A stretch of DNA of 64,000 nucleotides from Vanessa cardui (Eukaryota > Arthropoda > Insecta > Lepidoptera > Nymphalidae): the NCBI RefSeq assembly GCF_905220365.1, contig NC_061135.1, positions 6,601,501 to 6,665,500 of the forward strand. The letters run 5' to 3'. How positions within the stretch are numbered: the stretch's first letter is position 1; each line of letters begins with the position of its first letter. The position numbers and the translations under genes were made by a program. This document shows, piece by piece, positions 43,366-54,580 of this stretch. The notes beneath the pieces were generated by a model. The model did not search any database and was not told the origin of the DNA. It saw only the letters and a list, made by a program, of their open reading frames with translations.

Positions 43366-44861
43366 TGAATGTACTGTATTATGTTTTTAATTATTTTATT
43401 TATTCTCAGCAAAAAAAAAAAACATTAAAATTTTTTCTCTATTTTTGCGTTCCATTAAGTTTAGGAATTAAGTAACGTAGTAGATTTTATATATTTTATA
43501 AATAAAACAAATGGTCATAGTTACGGTATTCAAACAATATCATCTATATTTCTATCTTATCTGTGTAAGGTCCGAAGCGTTTAGTCAGTGTCGTCCGAAG
43601 AGGCATCGAGTACATCGAAGCACGTTCCTGTTTGATATTCAAAGAAAAGAATCCAATCGAGTTAGCTAAAGGAACCAATCTGACGTATCTATTCTTTACA
43701 TTCTCTGACGTTTTAGAAAACTGCTGCTTACCGTTCGCTTACTTTGATAGACGACGGGTATGATCTTTAATTTTTACTATTAATTAATGCATTAGTAATT
43801 GGAATATACAATTTTTATTTATATAACAAATTATACATACATTCTTATTTTATAATCACATGATAAAAATTCTACTCGCTTATTAACCCTGAAAAATTTT
43901 TATACTTGAAATTTTTTTAATTGACTTTATTACGGTTTTCCGCCTAAACAGTTTTAACTGCTCAACCGATTATCATAAATATTTAAACATACTTCGTAAG
44001 TGGTAATAGTAATATAATAATAATCGTACGGCCTACTAACGACGACTGATCTCAAGGGTGACCAGCGAATTACGCCGGCTATATGAACATTAGTGTGTGT
44101 AAACACAGACACACTCTCTTTTCTGCCACTCTCATAATCGGATGGGTTTGCAAATACCACAAAAGCGAAAAAATATTTTTCGGTTTTGTGGTATTTGTCT
44201 GTCGAACCGTCTGAATGTCGTGCCTGTGGCTTTAAATCAAGACCTCAAGATCTGCGGGATTCTATAGCCATTAGCTTTAGCCATTAAATGAACGAGGCAG
44301 TCGTCAGGGATACAGAAAAGGATATAGTGTACCTAACTCCTAATCCCCCGTCTCCCTCACGCATTAGCCAAGTGGCGGGCGGTAACATTATATTTAAAAG
44401 ATAAAGGATAAGCGATAAGGGAGAACGAAAATTTTAAGTTCTTTACTTAATTAATGATCGATAACGATGATACGAAATTAAATCAAAAGTGTTTCCTGTT
44501 AAGTGAAACGTTAGGTATAAGTGCTGTAATTGAAAAAAAATTAAAATAGAAAATTAAATTACTTTCATAACAGCGCAAAAAACGAAATTATAAAACACGA
44601 GCGAAATTGTGCATATTGTTAGATTTTACTGACGTAATATCACTTGTGCCATTTTTTATTACACTTTTTTTTTATTCAATGAATAAAAATAAAAATTGCT
44701 TTGACTGTTTGTCTTCTGTGCATTACTAAATCATTTATTCGTTTGTAATAAAATATTATAACATGAATACAAGAAAAAAAAACAATTTTGTCTTTGTACA
44801 CTTATTGTTTTTCAATGTCAACATTAAGCGGTGCATCATTGTTTTTTTATTTATTTTTTAT
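43366..44861. other. AT-rich stretch with one fold-back
   Basis: No gene recognised. The minus open frame 43954-44160 ends inside the fold-back at 44151-44197 and is unsupported. Confidence 0.5.
44151..44197. repeat. Near-perfect fold-back, 22-base arms, 3-base spacer
   Basis: CAAATACCACAAAAGCG and its reverse complement face each other with a single mismatch (G opposite G). The loop is ATA. Confidence 0.85.
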
Positions 44862-45162
44862 AAATAGGAGGTTGGCGGACGAGCATATGGCCCACCTGAT
44901 GGTAAGTCATAAGTCACCATCACCCATAGACAATGACTCTGAAGAAATATTAATTATTCCTTACATCACATCACTTACATCGTCAATGCGCCACCAACCT
45001 TGGGAACTAAGATGCTATGTCCCTTGTGCTTGTAGTTAGACTAGCTCACTCACCTTTCAAACCGGAACGCAACAATACTGCGTACTGTTGTTTAGCGGTA
45101 GAATATCTGATTAATGGGTGGTATCTACCCTGGCAGGCTAGCACAAAGCCCTACCACCAAGG
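44862..45162 (+). repeat. ~285 bp Lepidoptera repeat, well-preserved copy
   Basis: GGAGGTTGGCGGACGAGCAT, GGCCCACCTGATGGTAAG, CACCAACCTTGGGAACTAAG and AGCACAAAGCCCTACCACC are all present. A small duplication (ATCACATCACTTACATCG) enlarges the centre. Confidence 0.88.
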
Positions 45163-45724
45163 AGTACCTTGATGGCATGAACGCAGAAATAGTTAATTTG
45201 TTGTGTAAATGGGTGAATTTATGCTATATGAATGGCCATTATATTTGTACCCACTCCAAATAACCATTACTATTATTAGCTATCAAATTAAATCTTATAT
45301 AACTATTACAAAGTAGAAAATTTTACAGGCAAGTAACGATTTTTTTTGAATATAATATTAATATTTTTGTAGACGGTATTGATTACACCTCTCTGCACTC
45401 TACCAGTGGAAGTTGCTCACGTGATACTGCATGCGTTGGGTTTGAAGCATAAGAAACACGAGGCATTTTCAAAACATCAAACAAGAGATCTATTGTTTTC
45501 TACTAATTGTACCTCAATGAATCAGAAAATGCATAATTCAGATATCCAATAAATAAGTTAAGTTGCAACGAATGTATATATTGTAACAAAGACCTATTAT
45601 AATCAAACTACTTCTGGTAAATAACGCCTTCGTCTCTGTATTTGTCATAAGTGGGAATCGAAGTTGCGATAGTTATCACTGCAACTTACGAACTTATGTA
45701 ATATGTCATTCATTATGCCGTATT
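45163..45724. other. Unassigned stretch
   Basis: No gene or repeat recognised. Confidence 0.5.
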
Positions 45725-45860
45725 TTATGTTATTGTTAGACGGTAAGAACGGTCTGATGGTTAATCATCACCGCCAAAAGAAATGTACACTGTAAGAAAT
45801 ATAAACCATTTCATCAACCGTGGATCAACACTTACCTTGTAAATTCAACAATATTAAGTA
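45725..45860 (+). repeat. Decayed copy of the Lepidoptera repeat
   Basis: AGACGGTAAGAACGGTCTGA, GATGGTTAATCATCACC, ACTGTAAGAAATATAAACC and AACAATATTAAGTACTAG match the repeat in order. Confidence 0.5.
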
Positions 45861-46320
45861 CTAGTAGTCGCCCGCAGCGTTGCTCGCGTTTTAGGGCGTT
45901 GGTTGACATGTGTTAGACAAGGAGTCTATGTCCTTTCTTGGAGTTTAAGTTTGCTAACTCATACCAAATTTCATCAAATCAAAATCAAATTAAATCAAAA
46001 TAAACTTTATTCAAGTAGGCCTTTACAAGCACTTTTGAATCGTTATTTTACAATTAAGTGAAGCTACCACCGGTTCGGAAAGTAGATTCTACCGAAAAGA
46101 ACCGGCAAGAAACACAGTAGTTACTCTTTTTTAACATTTAAAAAATACAAAGTCATGTTAGTTAAATACAATCATGTAAATTAATATATCCTGCTTGGAA
46201 GTCCACAGGTATTAACTCCACGCTTTTTTATCATCTATATCAAATTCGGTTCATCGGTTTGGTAGTAAAAGAGCGACAAACAGACAGAGTTACTTTTTTT
46301 CACAATATTAATATAGATTG
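45861..46320 (-). mobile_element. Helitron-like 3' end (family 2), interrupted by a LINE tail
   Basis: The minus strand ends GCGGGCGACTACTAG, a GC-rich hairpin stem followed by CTAG, then T, as Helitron 3' ends do. The other side (46238-46320: GGTTCATCGGTTTGGTAGTA and GCGACAAACAGACAGAG) continues the same repeat beyond an inserted LINE 3' fragment at 45973-46237. Confidence 0.6.
45973..46237 (-). mobile_element. LINE 3' end inserted in the Helitron
   Basis: Minus-strand 3' UTR: the (TTTGAT)n tail appears as AATCAAATCAAAATCAAATT, then AAACTTTATTCAAGTAGGCC, CACTTTTGAATCG, CTACCACCGGTTCGGAAAGT and AAGAACCGGCAAGAAAC. It is limited by the two halves of one older repeat. Confidence 0.8.
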
Positions 46321-46537
46321 CTGCTTGCTCGCATATATGGAAGTTGAGTAGGTGGTACTTACCCAAATAGATTTTTAATTACTAAATACTAGTTGTCACA
46401 TATTCGTTTTAATTGTATACAATAACTTGATTACAAATTATATAGTACTTTATGAATTAAAGAAATTAATTAATAAATATTTATAATCTAACTCTATTTG
46501 TTTATTTGTTATCGTATATTGTAAAATAAAATTAAAA

Positions 46538-46672
46538 AAAAATAGACCCCTCTGAGTTTCTTTCGCCGGTTCTTATCAGGTCTGAGGTGTTAAATTCCGA
46601 ACCGTTGGTAGAATTTTGACTATTAATAAGAAAGTGTAAACACTTGTATTTTAAATAAAGGTTTTTGAGTTT
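46538..46672 (+). mobile_element. LINE 3' end, plus strand
   Basis: CTGAGTTTCTTTCGCCGGTT, TCTTATCAGGTCTGAG, AATTCCGAACCGTTGGTAG and AAATAAAGGTTTTTGAGTTT give the opposite-strand version of the LINE 3' UTR at 17764-17900. Confidence 0.8.
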
Positions 46673-49061
46673 AACTCGACTTAGACAATTTTACGGGAGC
46701 AAGACAGACTTTTTTAAAAAGATATAATATTTGAGTTTTAAAATATTTAATTATAATTAAAATTGACACGACCGAACAGAGGTTTATGCTCTAGTCGAAT
46801 GTAGTTCCCTTTTTAAAAAATCCTTTCCCAAGACATATGATCCCAAAGCATAGAATGACACAATGACTTACATTCTGCTGATTAAGCATTCACTTCTATA
46901 ATATTGTCTTCATGCTTTGAGCTAACATAACTAATTTGACTTTGATTCTAATTTATTAGAAATATTAAAGTTTATATTTGACAGTCAGATAAATAAAAAT
47001 GGACGATAATCCATTCTAATTTATATGTTAGCTAAATAGCGAGCAATAAATGCTACTTCTCTTTATTATACTGAGCACGTAAGAAAACAATGTAATAATA
47101 TCGTTTATCGTACAGAAGTATAAAGTAAATTGCAATAGAAATTGATTTCAAGACTGGTTTGTGTAACGGCAAACAGTATCGTAGAGAATTTATTGATTCT
47201 TGGTTTTCTTTTAGTTTTCGTTGTTCTTAGAACAGAAAGTATAATAAAAGTGATAAGTATATTGTTTTATTAATTTATACCGGTTTTTATGTCGTATTTT
47301 TTGTGTTATTAAGGGAAAGTAAAACCAAATAGTGATTTACTTAATGATATATTTGAAATTATTAAATGTGACATGATAGCAATTTAAAATAATTAATATA
47401 AGACATCAATGAAAGTCTAAAATCAATATTTATTTATTTTTCAGTTAACCTTAAGGTAGAATAAACAAAGAAAACTTATTGCTACTTGAAAAACCAAAAC
47501 AATGAACCATATTGAAGGTTTACAAAATACAAATTTTATGATAATTAATAATAAAAAATATCACAAAAATTTTATTTCAATATTTTTAAACAAAAGAAGG
47601 TTATATGTGCCATTTCTGATTTAAACTTGGTGTGTCTGATATAGAATACAAGAGCTTCTTCGTAATACTAACCCACTATCTCTTGCATATTTCTCTCATA
47701 ACCGATTCTTATATGTTTGCATAAAGAATGTTTTAATATAAAGTTTTCATTGTGTATTGAAAATTCATATTCACATAATTATTATATTAGAAACACATGT
47801 TATGATAAAATATGTATCGAAAGAATTAATTATTATAATATAAAAATGAAAATATAATAAAAATAGTTTAAATTTAAACGTATCTGCTTCAGTAATGTGT
47901 TTCAATATTTGTGACCTTAAATTTTACTTTTATCGTTATGAGATAAAATAGTTAAAAAAATAAAAAAAAGACTGTGGATAGAATTATATGCTGTCAAGAG
48001 TAATGTACGAAACACCTCTAAGCAATCCTAATGAACCCAAACTCGAGGGTTATACGAGAAGCCAATAAAGATTTCCTCTTTCCATCTCCTCGCAACGTAA
48101 TCAGATAAACTTAATGACACCAAATTTTTGCATTAACATTTAAATTACGTATATTTAAAAGGTTTCCAATGTACATAAAAATTAAAAGCTGTTAAATATT
48201 CTTAAAACCTTAAATACCTTTACAGACTAATTGAGCTGAGATAATAAGTAACTAGAACAAGCGTATTTTAAATGAAGTTTTACTATTATTGTGACGATAA
48301 AGGTAGTAATGTATCTGATGAGCAAATGCCATTTAACACATTTAACGACAAATTTACATGAAAACAGTTTGACAGATTGAGATACAAATCGTCTGAAAAG
48401 AAGAGGATGACTCAGCTTAGTGATGGGTCACGAACTAGCTGCTAACTACTTTTTTTACATACTTACCGACTTTTCATATAAAAACACGTTTTCTGACGAC
48501 TCACGACTGTTATTTGTAGATATCATTGAATCAACGGACTTATACCCGTTTGCATAATTTCGTTACGGTTTTTGTATAAGCCATCGTCATAACAGTTTTC
48601 GATGAAGTTAGCGAATTCTAGATTCGAAAGAGGTTGATGCGGTGATATTTTTTACGACAGCTCCAGAAAACTCTCAAGAGAAAAGTCATATTAACGTTCT
48701 TGTTTATATAAAATATTTTTGCATTTCATATAAAATATATTATCATATATTTAATGGATTAAATACAATCAATTTTAGACGAAATCGTCAGACAAGTGAT
48801 TAAATTTAGGAATTCCGTTTAATTATTTGGAACATTTATTTAATACATTAAATAACTATAAAATATTGGTAAAAGAATGAAAGTAAAGAAAAGCATAAAT
48901 ACGTTTACCACAACATCGTTCACCAATTTATAGTGATAAGGTAATTTTAGAATATTGAAATCTGTATTTGTATGTATACTACATATATTAACATATACTA
49001 ATGAAGAGAAAAATATGTACAAATATATCATTAAATCGAAATATAAACTATTATCTACTTA
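46673..49061. other. AT-rich stretch, nothing recognised
   Basis: About 2.4 kb without a coding signature or recognised repeat. The open frame 48840-49031 is AT-driven. Confidence 0.5.
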
Positions 49062-49300
49062 AGTAGACTCAAAAAGCACCTTCTAACTGTCATGTTACAG
49101 TGTTGAATTAAATGTAAAGCTACCCCCTGTTTGGAAAGTAGATCCTTCCAAGAAAAACTGGCAAGAAACTCAGTAGTGCCAGTAGCGTTTCAACTATTTT
49201 AATTACAGATTTTAATTACAGAGTATGCATAGTATAAGTACACCCTATTTATATCCTTGCCTGTAAGTCAATAAATACTAAGCTCTCGCTTTTTTATCTT
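49062..49300 (-). repeat. LINE 3' UTR fragment
   Basis: TGTAAAGCTACCCCCTGTTT, TGGAAAGTAGATCCTTCC and GGCAAGAAACTCAGTAGT match the block in 45973-46237 in the same orientation. Confidence 0.7.
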
Positions 49301-49335
49301 TATATAATTTTGTATAGAGCAATATATACAAGAAG

Positions 49336-49406
49336 TTCAAAAATTAAAGCATGTTAAAAACATTGATAAATAATATCAATGTTTTTAACATGCTTTAATT
49401 TTTGAA
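49336..49406. repeat. Perfect fold-back, 32-base arms, 7-base spacer
   Basis: Starts TTCAAAAATTAAAGCATG and ends with its exact reverse complement. The spacer is AAATAAT. It lies ~35 bases after a LINE 3' fragment. Confidence 0.92.
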
Positions 49407-50816
49407 TAGATTTAATTTTTTAGCAGTGGAATCTCATTATAGGCCCCGTGCGTATCGCGATACGCCTACTTTTGCGCCATCTCGCGGAACAGTGGTGACA
49501 ATACGTAGATGCCCAGCTGACTGGCGCATTCTCAAGTAGTATATGATTCATACGCACTTCGAGGTCATTATTAATCGAAAATAATTAAAGTTTTGACCTC
49601 GACGATTATCCAATGTGGTTTTCAATCAATCTATTCACATTTATTTCGAGCAAAATTGTTATCAAAGGGTAAGTAATATACCAAAAAAATTAGAAATCCA
49701 ACCCTTCCGAGTGAATGTGTTGCTGCTTATGATTTAATTGAATTTAATGTAAAAAAAAAAACTATTCGAAAGCAGGCATGTCTCCAACTTGAGAGAAATT
49801 ATCGATGTAGATGCTAAACATATCATCGAGGGAAAAGTTTTACCACCAACTAGGGTAAAAAAACCTTCGTACGATGCTACGTAGAGGGTATATGAAAAGA
49901 AAAAAATTGTAAATTGCATTATTAAGATCTAATGCAAATGACACTAAATCATAAATTTTTACAGATACTTGTATGAGGATAACAAATCGTTGTAGCAAAT
50001 ATTCAGAATTGTACATTCAAAATGGATATACTAAATAAGTATTTTAGAGCAATTGTAGATTCTAGTTTTATAGCAATTTCACTAGCCTCTTCACTAATTA
50101 AATTAATGCTCTTTCGTTTTCCTCAAAGTATGATGTATGGCACTGATGCTGTGGTCCTTGTGTGATCATAGTTATATTATTTTCCGATGTTTTTAAGTAT
50201 TTTCACAAGTTCAATCCGTATGCACGAGCTCATTCCGAACGACTGTTATGTCACACGGGCATCTATTAACTTTCCGATTTGTCCGCGAGGGCGGCGCCAC
50301 ATGCGATGCGCACGGGGCCTATACAAATGAATATGAACGTGTCCCAGGAAGGAAAAATTAACTTCGCGTATCTACACACTGATCGTCATTGTTACTTTCG
50401 AAAAGATCTATCTTATAATAAAGGAAACAGTTATGTTGACATAAAAGCAACAAATCCGCAACTTTGTAGAAACGGGTTTTAAGGGTATTTTTCGTGATGC
50501 AGTAAGAATGTAAAGAAGGAAAGCGACTTGACGTGTTTCGGACATGAACGCTAATTCTCGACTCTGCGAAATAATTAACTTAGCGAAAGTTAAGTCCCCA
50601 ACTTTTCGCGATGGCTAATAAACAAACTCGTCGCAAGCGGGACTTGGGACGTTCTTAAAATCATAAATAGTCCCAGCTCTTATGATGTATTTATATTTAT
50701 CATTATTCAAGTACTTGAATTACGTTTGCTATTCTTAATTGATACTTTTATGTATTTAAAGATTTAATGTTATTTCTTGTATAATAATTACAATACAACT
50801 TAAATTAGTAATGTAA
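49407..50816. other. Unassigned stretch with GC-richer islands
   Basis: A perfect 16-base palindrome GCGTATCGCGATACGC is at 49450-49465 beside CGCCATCTCGCGG. A second GC-richer patch lies near 50270-50345. The open frame 50279-50482 covers that patch but has no protein signature. Confidence 0.45.
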
Positions 50817-50985
50817 TGACTACAACCGTGGTCGTGTCACTCCGAGGTCCCAGGTTCGATTCCTGGCCGAGTCGGTGTAGAAAAAGTTCATTAGTTTTCT
50901 ATGTTCTCTTGGATCTGGTGATTTTCTAAAACACAAGTGCTTTAGCTACTTAAATTTGGATCGTAGTAATGTATATGATTATGTC
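50817..50985 (+). repeat. SINE family B, plus strand
   Basis: The B box GGTTCGATTCC is well kept (about 50852). The body GAGTCGGTGTAGAAAAAGTT, CATTAGTTTTCTATGTTC and AACACAAGTGCTTTAGCT matches the minus-strand copy at 2885-3120. Confidence 0.78.
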
Positions 50986-51375
50986 CAATATTTATTTATT
51001 TGTGATTATTATATAAAAAACTTAAAGTGTAAATTTTAATTGAAATATAAGCATTATTATTGAAAGTTATTCCGTATAACAACGGAATAATGTTAATATT
51101 AAAATGTCATAACCACACAAACGATGCTTTATTTAAGTTACCATTTCATTTGGAGATTTCGTGGAGATGTTTGTGTTGTAGCAAGAAACTATTTTGTGGT
51201 GGGCAAACGGCTGCGACAATTTATTGGATTTTTGCCAACCGTTCGGACAGATGGATTTTCGCGACCACACATTTTAAGACATTGTCTTTGAAGTTTAAGT
51301 TATTATGAAATAAAAGAAAGAAGAAAATACGAAAATATATTTTTGTAACGTTACATGGGGATTTTATCCAACTTT
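50986..51375. other. AT-rich stretch, nothing recognised
   Basis: The open frame 51060-51308 has no recognisable signature. Confidence 0.45.
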
Positions 51376-51595
51376 TTTTATGATATTGACAGGTGAACTA
51401 ACAATTGTGCCAGTGTAGGTAACGATTACCACCGCTCATAGAGTACTTAAAATATTTAGCTTTTCACATAACCAATGTGAAGTTCACCTTGAAAACTTAG
51501 GTATAATGCCCCTTGTTACACTAACTCAGTCACCCTTCAAAGTGGAACACAAAAATACCGTATATCGCTGTTTGGCCGTAGAAAATAAGTTGAGG
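51376..51595 (+). repeat. Decayed copy of the Lepidoptera repeat
   Basis: CACCGCTCATAGAG, AAAACTTAGGTATAATGCCC, CACTAACTCAGTCACCCTTC and GCTGTTTGGCCGTAGAAAAT follow the order of the repeat. Confidence 0.6.
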
Positions 51596-51614
51596 TCATA
51601 TTATTATTATTCTT

Positions 51615-51895
51615 GTCTTAGGCTTAATAATAATAAAACAAAAATTGTGAAATTTAGTACACCAAATGTACATAATGTAAAAGCCGATGTACTCATTAAT
51701 GGGGAATCTATGGATCCAATTGATTCTGCTGAGTTTCTTGGCCTTACTGTTGATGCCAAGTTGCAATGGGGCCCCCATATTAACGGATTGGCGAGTAGAC
51801 TGAGTTCTGCGGTCAAAAAAAATTAGATTATGTACCGATGTTGATACGGCTCGCTTAGTATATTTCAGTTACTTTCACAGTATAATGTCATATTA
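51615..51895 (+). pseudogene. LINE reverse transcriptase fragment
   Basis: Encodes LRLNNNKTKIVKFSTPNV, ADVLINGESMDPIDSAEFLG and LTVDAKLQWGPHINGLASRL, the segment just after the FADD site of the LINE at 17764-19262, and nearly identical to it. Both ends are truncated: upstream it meets a decayed Lepidoptera repeat, downstream it stops near 51895. One internal deletion shifts the frame at SSAVKKN. Confidence 0.88.
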
Positions 51896-53694
51896 TATTT
51901 TTTTGAGTTTTTACTAACAAATACCATTTATTTCGATCAATTTCGATTACGAACTTTACTTATTACTATTGTATGTAGATACTCTATAACTACATGTCAG
52001 AATCTATAAAGTTCCATAAATGTGTGCAAAAGTATGTGTGTTCTTTATCCTCTTCCAATAAAATGACAATCGGACGCGATTAAAAAGAGATCAGGCGCAG
52101 CGTAGAAACGTACATTACGTGCTACATAACTAGGATCTATATATATAGATCATGTAATGATTTTCTAATCAAATAAGTTTAATTCGACCTAGGCCTCAAG
52201 ACTGAAATGCTTCCTATCTACAATTGAACAAACTAGCAAAGTCAAATTAGAGAGTTACGATTTATGATTCATTTATAATCAACAGCGTTACAGAAGTTTT
52301 AATATACATATAATTTGATTTAACTTGTAAGGCCACATGATTACAGAAATGTTTGATACGAGTTTGTATGTGATACATACATATATGCTATCATTATTCA
52401 TCCACACACAGACCTGAGCTCATCTGTGTGTATATAGAATGAAAACTGAGTAATTAAATACGTCAAAAAACAAAATGTCAAGTAAAAATGACGGAAAACA
52501 TTTACTTGAAGTATAATAAGGGTAATTAATGGTTCTTTTCCTCATAACATGTGAGTCAGATCGGCAGATGGACCATTTACTATCCTAGCTTTCTCCTTTA
52601 AATACCGCATTTATCTAGACCAATATTTACTATATTTTAAATCATTTTGTTAATCCAAGATATGGAACACAAAATTATTTTAACTAATCTCACTAACTTG
52701 TTACGGAGAGAATTCATAAAGTTTTCCAATTAACTTTAATGCGTATCAAAGTTTGTGTCTGTGTTTTTAATTTAGTTTAGGAAGAGAGGAGGAATAAAAT
52801 AACCATGTATTTTAATGTAAATAGTATAAACAACTTATGACAACGTCGATGCACTCTTAAGCTCGGGATCTAAGCCATTGTAACTTGTGCCCGTAATTAC
52901 GTATGTGTATGTATGTGTGAGGATCTCACGTGTATATGTATGTGTAAGTTATAAGAATATAGCATTCTTGAATAATAAAAAAGTAGACATAACAACCATA
53001 TACATTAAAATTCGATGTATTATATAATTACGTTATATTAATGGTATGGTCCAAGCATAAAAGTGAACGGGCGGTAATATGAGCTCTGGAATCGTTTTGT
53101 TTTACGGTTATGCCAATTTTATTCTCTTTCTGGTTAATTCCTATTAATAAAAACAGATAACGTTGCTTAGTTTGGATACGTCACTTTGCGTTCTTGATAC
53201 GAACGAAAAGTATAACTTAATGAAACGCTCACTTCGCTGGTTCTTAACGATGTTTAGGTAAGATTATCTTATTCATATTTTATCTCGTCAATAGTCTAAA
53301 GTTGGTTACGTATATGGTATATGTAGGTTGTTTATTATCGCTATTGTATAGTGTTAATTTAAAGCGGGTGAATCTGCTAATCGCAATACGTATTCCTAAA
53401 TCAATTTAGATTCAAAATAAAAATATTTAAATAAACAAGATAACAGTTGTGTATGAAATGCTTTTTATGTTGCTTATTTTTCAAAATATTGCTTTCAATA
53501 ACATGTGACGGAAGGTTTCTATTTTAGGTATTATTTAATATAATTTTATGTTATGTTCAATATTTTAGAATAAAATTTAAATTATATTTTAATAGTTTTA
53601 AATCGATAAAGGTCATTGACATCGTAATAGAATAAGCCCACAATGCTGCTTTAAAAGAATTAAGAAAGTCTAATATAACTGGCATGTTATAAAA
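51896..53694. other. AT-rich stretch, nothing recognised
   Basis: A short piece near 52070-52130 (CGGACGCGATTAAAAAGAGA, then CAGGCGCAG) resembles a common Lepidoptera repeat from memory. Nothing else found. Confidence 0.45.
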
Positions 53695-53815
53695 TAAGAT
53701 TCTCGCAAGGTATTCTCACAAAATGCTATTGAACTAGCGTGGTTTATTTAGCTCCGGAACTTTTTCTTGAAAAGAGGAGGAAGCCTTTACCCACCTTTAA
53801 TGAGCTGTTAGCCTT
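53695..53815 (+). repeat. Decayed 3' half of SINE family A
   Basis: ACTAGCGTGGTTTATTTAGC, TCTTGAAAAGAGGAGG and AAGCCTTTACCC match the GCGTGG... GAGAGGAGGCC end of the family. Confidence 0.5.
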
Positions 53816-54157
53816 ACTCCACGCTCAATACTAAATAGACCATGTTATAATAGCTTAACTCCCTATCGCACTTTAATAAGCTATGCAAATGCTTTTACCT
53901 GCAGTGGCTTAATGCGAATGAAATGTATTAGAAAAAAATTGAGTTCATTATGAATTCAAAAGGTCACCCCTTTGGTTATATCTGATACGGTCGTAGTTAC
54001 TTTTAAATAAAGCCGCATTTTACCAAAAATCTTTTTACGAATATTATATACATTGGGAATGTAGAACGTGCAATTGTTGACTGTAACTTTATAGTTCGAA
54101 TTTTAAAAAAATACGCTCAAATTTTTCATATTTTTCAACATTTATGTAAATCTGAGA

Positions 54158-54290
54158 GAGCGCAGTGGTTAGAATTCGATGCAGCGTTATGGAATCAACC
54201 AGGATGATCAGTAAATTTTCGTTTGTTTAATTTGTGATTATAATGAATCTCGTACATTAGTGGATGAAAGTATACTAAGACTATGTTTGC
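54158..54290 (+). repeat. Decayed 5' half of SINE family A
   Basis: GAGAGCGCAGTGGTTAGAAT, GAATCAACCAGGATGATCAG and AATTTGTGATTATAATGAAT match the head and the start of the body of the family. Confidence 0.5.
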
Positions 54291-54394
54291 TAGGAATATT
54301 ATGCCTTGTCAAGTCATGTGAATTCATATAAATATGCCTAGTAATCGCTCAAACGGCCTATATTTATTTAAAATTATATACTATTGTTTTATTT

Positions 54395-54580
54395 AGAAAT
54401 AGTAAGACTGGTAAATGTGACACCTGATGATAAGCGGTCACTGCTCATAATCATTTGTTTAATTTTTCTACAAAGTTTGGGAAATAAAATGCCTCGTAAA
54501 TGTTTTGCTTGTATTTACAGGATTACTTAAAACCTAAACGGTACGTGTTATTTAATACTGTTTATCGGTAGACTAAATGA
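54395..54580 (+). repeat. Decayed copy of the Lepidoptera repeat
   Basis: CACCTGATGATAAGCGGTCA, AAAGTTTGGGAAATAAAATG and TGTTTATCGGTAGACTAAAT match landmarks in order. Confidence 0.5.

Noticed and set aside
43954..44160. Minus-strand open frame of 68 residues
   Set aside because: Partly made by the fold-back at 44151-44197, with no protein signature.
50279..50482. 67-residue open frame in a GC-richer patch
   Set aside because: No recognisable domain, start context or splice signals.
50817..50880. Possible tRNA gene with a perfect B box
   Set aside because: The downstream body is shared with the SINE copy at 2885-3120, and the 5' half does not fold as a tRNA.
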